Assembly (NCBI GenBank): GCA_025964295.1
Contig: JAOPZD010000192.1
Coordinates: 1 to 10,211, forward strand
Source: Conexibacter sp.
Lineage (GTDB): Bacteria; Actinomycetota; Thermoleophilia; Solirubrobacterales; Solirubrobacteraceae
DNA: 10,211 nucleotides
Direction: 5' to 3'
Shown here one piece after another: positions 1 through 5,795 of this stretch. A program made the position numbers and the translations under genes. The first letter of the stretch is position 1. Each line of letters begins with the position of its first letter. The notes under the pieces are model-generated. The model saw nothing but the letters and a program-made list of their open reading frames with translations, ran no database searches and had not been told where the DNA came from.

Positions 1-1793
1 TCGGAAGGCAGCCGCCCCACCGCGACGTCGATCTCGACCGGAATCGACATCGCGGAGGCCAGCGCTCCGACCGCGGCGTGCAGGCCGCCGCGGGTGAGCA
101 CCGTCGGAAGGATGCCGTGCGCGAGCTCGCGCAGCTCGTCGTTCGCCGTCTGCGCGTGCCACAGCGCCTCGCCCATGAGCGCCGACGCGTCGGGCTGGTC
201 GTGCCCCAGGGCTTGGCGGGCCAGCTTGAGCGTCACGATCGTGCTCACCAATCGCTGCTGGGCCCCGTCGTGCAGGTCACGCACCACGCGGCGACGCTCC
301 TCGTCCGCCGTGGCGATGATCCGAGCACGGGACGCAGCGAGATCCGACCGCGCCTGGACGTTCGCGATCGCCGTTGCCGCCAGCTCGGTGAACTCCGCCA
401 TCCGCGGCTCTGAGTCGGCGGGCAGCGGCTCGGCCCGGGATGTCCCGGCCGCGATCACGCCCCACAGACGCCCGTTGACCACGATCGGGCTACCGACCCC
501 GGAGCGGATGCCCAGCTTTGCCGCGCTCGCCGCGATCGCCCCGGCAGACCTCGGATAGTCGTCGAAGCGCGCCGGCCGCGCCGTCCGATACACGGTCGCG
601 GCGACGCTGTTGCCCTCCAACTTCCAGCGACTGCCAACCCAGAACGACTGCTGCAGCGACCCGTAGACCGCGACGATCGTGCTGAAGCCGTCGGGGTCGA
701 ACCGGTGGATCACCGCGGTCTCGGCCCCACCGATCCGGCCCACCTCCTCGGCGACCGTGGCGAACACGTCCTCCGGCGGACCTTCGCGCGCGACCAACAT
801 CGACACCCGCCGCAACGCCGCCAGCTCCTCGGCCATCCGGGTCAGGCCGGCTCGGCTCGCGGCATCCGCGATCGCCGTCGCCAGCAGCTCCGAGAAGGAA
901 GCCAGACGCGCCTCGGCGTCGGCAGGCAGGGGGTCCTCCGTCGAGGCCAGGCCGATGATCCCCCAAACGCGGCCGTCGATGACGATCGGCGCGCCGACCC
1001 CTGAGGCGGCCCCGGCCTCGCGCGCGGCGATGCCGAGCCGCCCGGAGGCATCGGCATAGCTGTCGATCCGGGCCGAACGGCCGGTCTCCAAGACCACCGT
1101 GTGGATGTTCTTGCCCCCGAGCGGCCACCGCCCGCCGACCGGGAAGCCGTCGGCGAGTCCCCCTGAGACCGCGGCGACCGTGATCGTGTCGCCGGAGTCG
1201 CGGCGGCTCAGGCTCACGATGTCGGTCGGAAACACCCGCCCGGCCTCCTCAACGACGGCCGCGAACAGCTCCTCCGCCGGCGTTCCTCGTGCCACCACCG
1301 TCGCAACGCGCCGCAACGCCGCCTGCTCCTCGGCCAGCCGGTCGAGCACACCGATCTCGACTTCGCGGTGTGCCGACACCAACGCGCGCACCCCGACGTC
1401 ACCCCACCTCAGCATGGCTTCGACGAACTCGAGCAGCACGCCGTCAGCCAGTCCAAGCTCCTCGGACCGGGCATGCGCCTCCTCGCACACGACCTCCAGA
1501 CCAACTCGCCACCCCTGCAGCAGCTCGTCGCTCGTGACCCCCTGACGGGCCCGGGTCTCCTTCCACGCGCGATCGTCGATCTCTGCGCAGCCGCGATCCA
1601 CGTCCGTATCGCGAATCGCCTCGAGGAGGTGTCGCGTGTCGGCCAGGAGCACCGGCATCAGGTCCTCGCGGGACACCCTCGCATAAGAAGGCAGCCGCTC
1701 CTGAATACGTGCTGCGGCACGCTCCGCGATCTGCTCCGCGTCACCGAGTAGCACCCCGGCAAGCCGCGACGTGCTGCGGATGTTCACAGCCAT
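1..1793 (-). CDS. GAF-domain sensor histidine kinase (partial, C-terminus beyond window)
   Basis: This is a cytosolic two-component sensor kinase; no membrane segment is visible. The frame is open from the ATG at 1793 to the left edge (about 597 codons). Residues 1-145 are helical and Arg/Glu-rich, with a stretch (ARQGVTSDELLQGWRVGLEV, 82-101) typical of RsbRD/PucR-type N-terminal domains. Two consecutive GAF domains follow (about 160-312 and 327-480). They are recognisably duplicated: LRRVATVVARGTPAEELFAA in the first matches LRRVSMLVAREGPPEDVFAT in the second. A HisKA_3 dimerisation box carries ERRRVVRDLHDGAQQRL with phosphoacceptor His508. The window ends at GILPTVLTRGGL, just before the HATPase domain, so kinase completeness cannot be judged. 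GAF ligands are unknown. HisKA_3 kinases normally pair with NarL/LuxR-type regulators, and any partner would lie off the left edge. The ribosome binding site is weak, so the start is probable rather than certain. Confidence 0.88.
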   Translation of the reverse strand, partial: MAVNIRSTSRLAGVLLGDAEQIAERAAARIQERLPSYARVSREDLMPVLLADTRHLLEAIRDTDVDRGCAEIDDRAWKETRARQGVTSDELLQGWRVGLEVVCEEAHARSEELGLADGVLLEFVEAMLRWGDVGVRALVSAHREVEIGVLDRLAEEQAALRRVATVVARGTPAEELFAAVVEEAGRVFPTDIVSLSRRDSGDTITVAAVSGGLADGFPVGGRWPLGGKNIHTVVLETGRSARIDSYADASGRLGIAAREAGAASGVGAPIVIDGRVWGIIGLASTEDPLPADAEARLASFSELLATAIADAASRAGLTRMAEELAALRRVSMLVAREGPPEDVFATVAEEVGRIGGAETAVIHRFDPDGFSTIVAVYGSLQQSFWVGSRWKLEGNSVAATVYRTARPARFDDYPRSAGAIAASAAKLGIRSGVGSPIVVNGRLWGVIAAGTSRAEPLPADSEPRMAEFTELAATAIANVQARSDLAASRARIIATADEERRRVVRDLHDGAQQRLVSTIVTLKLARQALGHDQPDASALMGEALWHAQTANDELRELAHGILPTVLTRGGLHAAVGALASAMSIPVEIDVAVGRLPS

Positions 1794-1983
1794 CAGCGTA
1801 ATGCCAGGACAAAGCGCGAGGGCAGGCGTTGCGCCCGCCGCCGCGCTCTCCTGGCTGGATTCGCTGGTGGCCGGCCCGGCGCTTTGGCGCTCGGCGCTCG
1901 GCGTCAGATACCTCTCGTCCTAGCGGACTGCTCGCCTCCGGCTCGCGTCTTCCGCTGAGGCTGCCGGCTGGTCTACGGCAGCC
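1794..1983. other. Intergenic region between mreC and the histidine kinase
   Basis: This 190-base gap lies between two genes on the minus strand. It contains the hairpin at the end of mreC. Because that hairpin probably terminates mreC, the kinase should have its own promoter here. I see no convincing -35/-10 pair on the minus strand: a TATCTG box near 1905-1910 lacks a matching -35. No coding frame here resembles a protein. Confidence 0.5.
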
Positions 1984-1990
1984 TCAGCGG
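1952..1990 (-). terminator. Perfect 15-bp hairpin overlapping the mreC stop codon
   Basis: The arms 1952-1966 (CCGCTGAGGCTGCCG) and 1976-1990 (CGGCAGCCTCAGCGG) are perfectly complementary around a 9-base loop. The mreC stop (TGA on the minus strand, 1984-1986) lies inside the proximal arm. There is no T-tract on the minus-strand exit side, so this would be a U-poor, actinobacterial-style terminator or an mRNA 3'-end stabiliser. Confidence 0.6.
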
Positions 1991-2862
1991 TTGCCGTTGA
2001 CCTGCTTCGTCAGAACCTGCACGTAGCGAATACGGCGGGTGTCGACGAACAGCCGGACGTGCGGGGTTGCCTCTGGGGTGCCGGCGTCGTCAACTCGCGT
2101 CACGCGCCCGATCGGAAGATCGGGTGGGTAGATGGAGATCAGGTGCGCGCGGCGAGACAGGGTGCCCTGCGTGACGACCAGGCTGCCGGGCGCGACATCG
2201 TCTCCAGCCGGCACGTCCGTGAGGATGGTGTCACGGATCCGGCTGATGTTCGGGGTCACCAAACCCGCTACGTCGCCGCTGACGATCTTGGCGCCGACAG
2301 CCATCGAGGGGTTCGCGAGCAGCGTCACGACGGCCGAGGTCGCCGTGGCGCTTGAGGTCTTCCCGATCAGGCCGCCGTGCCCGCTGCCTTGGTCGTCTGC
2401 CGCGATGACCGGCATACCGGCGCGGATACCCGACGAGGTTCCCTTGTTGATGACGACCCGCTCGTACCACGAGGACGGGGAACGCACCACGACGCGAGCG
2501 GTGACCGGCGCGTAGGGCTTGAGAGAGAAGGGCTGCTGATCGAGCTCGCTGAGGCCGCGCAGTTGACGGTTCTCGCTCGCAGCGGTCTGGTTGCGGATCG
2601 CGAGGTCACGCGCGTCGTCGCGCTGCTTGCGAGCGTCGTCGAGCGAGCCCTTCGCCGAGACGGTGTCGCCGACCCAGCGAAAGAGGTTCGCGATCGGCTT
2701 GGCCGCTCGGCTCGCTCCGTCGCCGATCGGAGACAGCACCTCGTCGGCTCCTCGTCGCACGTCGGCTACCGGCCCCCCGAACAGCGCGCCGAACGAGACG
2801 AGCACCACGACAACGACCAGTGCAAGGCCTACGCGTCGTCGCTGAACGGTCTTGTCATGCAT
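1984..2862 (-). CDS. mreC: Rod shape-determining protein MreC
   Basis: MreC is a bitopic membrane protein that forms filaments in the periplasm or wall space and connects MreB/MreD/RodA/PBP2 during lateral wall synthesis. At 292 residues it has the usual family length and layout. There is a short basic cytoplasmic N-terminus and a single TM helix at about 11-29 (VGLALVVVVVLVSFGALFGG). A charged, heptad-like coiled coil spans about 70-105, followed by the beta-rich MreC domain (about 118-290) with the conserved RSPSSWYERVVINKG (127-141) and IRAGMPV stretches. I chose the ATG at 2862; an in-frame ATG at 2919 would add 19 residues (PAKPCSTQSR...) that do not look like MreC. A TATCTT box at 2879-2884 (minus) could be a -10 element, but no good -35 accompanies it. 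The gene is oddly isolated: neither mreB nor mreD/mrdA flanks it, and a hairpin ends it. Confidence 0.93.
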   Translation of the reverse strand: MHDKTVQRRRVGLALVVVVVLVSFGALFGGPVADVRRGADEVLSPIGDGASRAAKPIANLFRWVGDTVSAKGSLDDARKQRDDARDLAIRNQTAASENRQLRGLSELDQQPFSLKPYAPVTARVVVRSPSSWYERVVINKGTSSGIRAGMPVIAADDQGSGHGGLIGKTSSATATSAVVTLLANPSMAVGAKIVSGDVAGLVTPNISRIRDTILTDVPAGDDVAPGSLVVTQGTLSRRAHLISIYPPDLPIGRVTRVDDAGTPEATPHVRLFVDTRRIRYVQVLTKQVNGNR

Positions 2863-3080
2863 TCCGGGGCGACCTTCGAAGATACAGCGGCTTTGAGTCG
2901 AGCACGGCTTAGCCGGCACGGCGCCCTAGTCGTTTGATCGGCGATGCTCAACGATCACGGGTCGGTTGGGCAAAAGACCGACGCGGCGCGCGGGGCTACG
3001 GGGAAGCGCCACGCGTTGTCACAGCTCGGGCCGCTGTCTTGTCTCGTGGGTGGAGGTGTTCCCCGACGATGGAGTTGATG
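2863..3080. other. Divergent intergenic region (mreC / SDR gene)
   Basis: This 218-base gap between divergent genes must hold both promoters. On the minus strand TATCTT (2879-2884) is a tolerable -10 for mreC. On the plus strand TTGTCA (3016-3021) is a fair -35 for the SDR gene, but the -10 region 17 bases on is poor. No strong dyad or terminator was seen. Confidence 0.4.
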
Positions 3081-4013
3081 ATGAGAGTGTTCGTGGCCGG
3101 TGCGACGGGGGCGATCGGAAGGCAGCTGGTGCCGTGTCTGGTCGCGGCGGGGCATGAGGTTCATGGGATGACGCGCAGCGAGTCGAAGCAGTCGCTGCTC
3201 TACGAGCTGGGTGCTGTGCCGGTGGTCGCGGACGCGCTAGATCCCGATCAGGTCGCGGAGGCCGTGGGCACGGCGCGGCCGGACGTGATCGTCCATGAGC
3301 TGACCGCGCTGCCCGACCTGCTGGACATGCGTCACTTCGATCGCGATTTCGCGCTCACCAGCCGTCTGCGGACCGAGGGGACCGACAACCTGCTGTCGGC
3401 GGGGCGGGCGGTCGGCGTGCGGCGGTTCGTGGCGCAGAGCCACATCGTCTCGTACGCGCGCACCGGCGGACCGGTGAAGAGCGAGGGGGACCCGTTCGAC
3501 CGCGCGCCCGCCCGGGAGATGCGCGAGGCGCTGGCCGCGATCGGTCACCTCGAGGAGGCGGTCCTCGGCGCGCGGTGGACGGAGCCGATCGTGCTGCGCT
3601 ACGGCCACTTCTATGGGCCGGGGACGTCGCTCGCGCCGGGCGCCGAGCAGGTCGAGCTGGTCCGCAGGCGCAGGTTCCCGCTGGTCGGAGACGGCGGCGG
3701 CGTGTGGTCCTTCATCCACGTCGCCGACGCGGCGGAGGCGACGGTGGCGGCGATCGAGCGCGGCAGCCCCGGCGTCTACAACGTGGTCGACGACGACCCG
3801 GCCCCGGTCGCCGAGTGGCTGCCGGCGCTGGCGCGGGAGCTCGGCGCCAAGAAGCCCGTGCGCGTACCGCGATTCGTCGGACGGCTGTTCGCCGGCGAGG
3901 CCGGCGTGGTGATGACGACCGAGCTTCGCGGTGCCTCCAACGCCAAGGCGAAGCGCGAGCTGCAGTGGCGCCCGGCGCACCCGAGCTGGCGGCAGGGGTT
4001 CGCAGTGGCATGA
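3081..4013 (+). CDS. Atypical SDR, NAD-dependent epimerase/dehydratase family protein
   Basis: This is a 310-residue Rossmann-fold NAD(P)-binding protein of the extended/atypical SDR type. The start is MRVFVAGATGAIG, with the nucleotide-binding glycine motif GATGAIG at residues 7-13. Family landmarks follow in order: VLRYGHFYGPGT (171-182), SFIHVADAAEA (210-220), YNVVDDDPAP (233-242) and the C-terminal NAKAKRELQWRP (287-298) typical of SDRs acting on sugar-nucleotide-like or small carbonyl substrates. The catalytic YxxxK is not found: the expected place reads IGHLEEAV (154-161), with His near the position of the Lys. It may therefore be a non-catalytic or unusual reductase, and the substrate is unknown. 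I chose ATG 3081 because GGAG lies six bases upstream; in-frame ATGs at 3078 and 3069 are alternatives. No close operon partner: the next gene starts 149 bases on and appears to have its own promoter. Confidence 0.88.
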   Translation: MRVFVAGATGAIGRQLVPCLVAAGHEVHGMTRSESKQSLLYELGAVPVVADALDPDQVAEAVGTARPDVIVHELTALPDLLDMRHFDRDFALTSRLRTEGTDNLLSAGRAVGVRRFVAQSHIVSYARTGGPVKSEGDPFDRAPAREMREALAAIGHLEEAVLGARWTEPIVLRYGHFYGPGTSLAPGAEQVELVRRRRFPLVGDGGGVWSFIHVADAAEATVAAIERGSPGVYNVVDDDPAPVAEWLPALARELGAKKPVRVPRFVGRLFAGEAGVVMTTELRGASNAKAKRELQWRPAHPSWRQGFAVA

Positions 4014-4093
4014 ACGCCGAGCGAAGAGCGCCGCGACGCGTGCCGTGCGCTGGCCGGGGGTTGGTGAACAGCCCTTGCCCATCCCCCATCGAC

Positions 4094-4120
4094 GTTCAGC
4101 CCCCGCGCGCCGCCGGGTAC
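4094..4120 (+). promoter_or_regulatory. Putative sigma-B/sigma-F-like promoter of the 77-aa protein gene
   Basis: GTTCAG (4094-4099), a 15-base spacer and GGGTAC (4115-4120) match the known stress-sigma pattern GTTT-N12-15-GGGTA at all but one core position. Transcription would begin near 4127, leaving a leader of about 36 bases that carries the strong AAGGAGG. The motif recurs elsewhere in this window. Confidence 0.45.
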
Positions 4121-4162
4121 CCCATCACGACGACTCACACCCACCGCTCCAAGGAGGCAGAG

Positions 4163-4396
4163 ATGGCCGCGGACGAGACCGGTCAGGTGACCGGCACCAA
4201 GGACAAGGACTACAACATCATCTGGTTCGTCGAGCAGTGCCTGAGCAACACGCTGCGGCTGGAGACCTACGCCGCCGACGCCGAGCGCGACGGAGACCAG
4301 GAGCTGGCCGACTTCTTCCGCCGGGCCCAGGGCGAGAGCCGCAAGGGCGCCGAGCAGGGAAAGGCGCTGCTGAAGAGCCGGATCGCCGGCGCATAG
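4163..4396 (+). CDS. Small helical-hairpin protein of unknown function (77 aa)
   Basis: This is a real small gene: AAGGAGG (4151-4157) sits five bases before the ATG, the best ribosome binding site in the window. The acidic/basic balanced protein has a disordered first 14 residues and then two predicted amphipathic helices, about 15-43 (DYNIIWFVEQCLSNTLRLET) and about 45-73 (QELADFFRRAQGESRKGAEQ). The E-x-Y...A/GD-x-E-L-A-x-F-F...E-x-x-x-x-x-E spacing recalls half-ferritin hairpins. The usual His of the ferritin ExxH motif is missing, so metal binding is doubtful. I do not recognise a named family. The putative stress-sigma promoter and the neighbouring RsbA-like gene suggest a stress-induced protein, which is inference. 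It is followed after 57 bases by that gene and may partly co-transcribe with it. Confidence 0.82.
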   Translation: MAADETGQVTGTKDKDYNIIWFVEQCLSNTLRLETYAADAERDGDQELADFFRRAQGESRKGAEQGKALLKSRIAGA

Positions 4397-4453
4397 CGGC
4401 CCGGAGCAGCGTCCGGCTGGCGGTGGCCCGACGCGACTACCGTGTGATCGGCC

Positions 4454-5413
4454 ATGTGCCCGTCCCCCGCCACCGCCGTCGGCCGCACCGGCGACGGGTA
4501 CCGCCACGAGGCGTTCTTCTACGACGGGGACGACGCGTTCATGGCGGGCATCGTGCCGTTCGTCCGCTCCTCGATCGAGGCGGGCGAGCCGCTGCTGGCG
4601 GTCCTCGCCGCACCCAAGCTCGTCGCCTTGCGCGAGGCGCTGGGCGGCGCCGACGACGGCGTCCTCTACGCCGACATGGCGGCGGTCGGCACCAATCCCG
4701 CGCGCATCATCCCCGCCTGGCAGCGGTTCCTGGACGCGCACGGATCCGGCGGCCGCGTCCGCGGCATCGGCGAGCCGATCTGGGCGCAGCGCAGCGCCGC
4801 CGAGCTGGTCGAGTGCCAGCGGCACGAGGGGCTGCTCAACGCGGCCTTCGCCGACCCGGACTTCTGGCTGCTCTGCCCCTATGACGTCGACGCGCTGCCC
4901 GATGCCGTGATCGACGAGGCCCGCCGGACCCACCCGTTCGTGCGCGACGGCCGCGACGCCGGGGCCAGCGACCGCTTCGCGGGCGTCGGCGAGCTGTCGC
5001 TTCCCTGTGACCGGCCGCTGACGCCGCCGCCCGCCGACGCCGAGCAGGTCGTCGTCGACCTCGGCGGCCTCGAAGGCCTCCGCCACGTCGTCAGCGGCCA
5101 CGCGCTCGCGGCGGGGCTGTCCGGCTCCCGCGCGGCCGAATTGGCCCTCGCCGTCAACGAGCTGGCCACCAACTCGGTCCGCCATGGCGGCGGGCACGGC
5201 ACCCTGCTCATCTGGCGGGCGCCGGACGCGCTGATCTGCGAGATCCGCGACCAGGGGCGGATCGACGACCCGCTGATCGGCCGCGTCGAGCCCTCGACGA
5301 CCGGCGAGGGCGGCCGCGGCCTGTGGATGGTCAACCAGCTCTGCGAGCTCGTCCAGGTCCGCTCGTTCCCGCACGGATCGACCGTGCGCGTGCACAAGCG
5401 CCTCAGCGCCTGA
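4454..5413 (+). CDS. RsbA-type anti-sigma kinase: MEDS sensor domain + GHKL ATPase domain
   Basis: The 319-residue cytosolic regulator starts with a MEDS domain (about 16-165). Its hallmarks are YRHEAFFYDGDDAF (17-30), IEAGEPLLAVL (41-51) and the conserved CPYDVDALPD...THP block (141-161). Then comes a HATPase_c_2 domain with N-box NELATNSVRHGGG (235-247), G1 DQGRIDDP (266-273) and G2 GEGGRGLWMV (284-293). There is no His-phosphoacceptor domain, so it should act as an RsbW/SpoIIAB-type Ser/Thr kinase and anti-sigma factor. The MEDS part would sense a small molecule or cofactor. RsbA-family proteins control sigma-B-like factors by binding either the sigma factor or an unphosphorylated STAS antagonist. 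A STAS gene lies 1.8 kb downstream, behind kaiB and kaiC. No clear ribosome binding site precedes the ATG. A TACCGT box (4438-4443) ten bases before it would allow a leaderless message. Confidence 0.9.
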   Translation: MCPSPATAVGRTGDGYRHEAFFYDGDDAFMAGIVPFVRSSIEAGEPLLAVLAAPKLVALREALGGADDGVLYADMAAVGTNPARIIPAWQRFLDAHGSGGRVRGIGEPIWAQRSAAELVECQRHEGLLNAAFADPDFWLLCPYDVDALPDAVIDEARRTHPFVRDGRDAGASDRFAGVGELSLPCDRPLTPPPADAEQVVVDLGGLEGLRHVVSGHALAAGLSGSRAAELALAVNELATNSVRHGGGHGTLLIWRAPDALICEIRDQGRIDDPLIGRVEPSTTGEGGRGLWMVNQLCELVQVRSFPHGSTVRVHKRLSA

Positions 5414-5433
5414 GGCGACCACGTTGGCGCGAG

Positions 5434-5453
5434 AACGCCCGCCGCAGGGCGTT
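5434..5453 (+). terminator. Short hairpin between rsbA-like gene and kaiB
   Basis: AACGCCC (5434-5440) and GGGCGTT (5447-5453) pair around the loop GCCGCA and are followed by TT-G. It could be a weak intrinsic terminator for the upstream gene. Its distal arm overlaps the -35-like GTTTGA of the putative kaiB promoter, so it could also be an operator or part of the promoter context. Confidence 0.3.
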
Positions 5454-5476
5454 TGAGCCGCGGGCCGCCCGGACAA
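5451..5476 (+). promoter_or_regulatory. Putative sigma-B-like promoter of the kaiB-kaiC-STAS operon
   Basis: GTTTGA (5451-5456), a 14-base spacer and GGACAA (5471-5476) lie in the only gap upstream of kaiB. The -35 fits sigma-B-like GTTT well; the -10 (GGACAA against GGGTAT) is weaker. Almost the same pair occurs upstream of the minus-strand gene at 8002. Transcription would begin about 40 bases before the kaiB ATG. Confidence 0.4.
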
Positions 5477-5522
5477 TCCAGTCAGCGCTCGTGGCTCGTC
5501 ATCGCCCGGCCCGCCCCCTCCG

Positions 5523-5795
5523 ATGAGCGCTACCACCCTCAAGCTCTACGTCGTCAGCGGAACGCCGTCGTCAGACCGTGCGCTCGCCGCGCTCGAGGAG
5601 CTCCGCGCCACGCTGCCCGGCGAGATCGAGGTCGAGGTCGTCGACCTCGGCGACCGGCCCGAGGTCGCCGAGGACGAGCGCATCGTCGCCACGCCGATGC
5701 TGATGCGCGTCTCGCCGCAACCCGTCCGCCGCATCGTCGGCGACCTGTCGGACCTCGACCGCGTCCGCTGGGGCCTGGGGCTCGGAGCGCCATGA
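5523..5795 (+). CDS. kaiB: KaiB-family clock protein
   Basis: This 90-residue thioredoxin-like KaiB protein aligns along its length with cyanobacterial KaiB. It has LKLYVVSGTPSSDRAL at 6-21 (cyanobacteria: LKLYVAGNTPNSVRAL), ERIVATPML at 52-60 and PQPVRRIVGDLSD at 65-77, which is the region that refolds when KaiB binds the KaiC CI ring. The acidic C-terminal tail of cyanobacterial KaiB is absent; the protein stops at WGLGLGAP. Its stop overlaps the kaiC start by four bases (ATGA, 5792-5795), so translation of the two is probably coupled. No ribosome binding site is visible before the ATG at 5523, which is odd for an operon leader gene, and I see no better in-frame start. Role: KaiC ring partner, expected to slow or reset KaiC in its phosphorylated state. 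Confidence 0.93.
   Translation: MSATTLKLYVVSGTPSSDRALAALEELRATLPGEIEVEVVDLGDRPEVAEDERIVATPMLMRVSPQPVRRIVGDLSDLDRVRWGLGLGAP

Noticed and set aside
490..1128. 212-codon minus-strand ORF within the histidine kinase
   Set aside because: It is in a different frame from the GAF-containing reading frame and is Arg/Gly-rich. The GAF frame is open from 1793 to the window edge and carries real motifs.
3016..3044. TTGTCA as the -35 of a housekeeping promoter for the SDR gene
   Set aside because: The hexamer 17 bases downstream (TTGTCT) is a poor -10, so the match is not strong enough to annotate.
3776..5542. 588-codon minus-strand open frame
   Set aside because: It lies antisense to the SDR, 77-aa and RsbA-like genes. 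Its translation is low-complexity (runs of A, G, R, V, D) with no domain, as expected of the shadow of GC3-rich genes.
5453..5791. N-terminal extension of the kaiC frame
   Set aside because: The frame is open, but the extra 113 residues are Arg/Ala-rich and overlap kaiB in another frame. KaiC homology starts just after ATG 5792.
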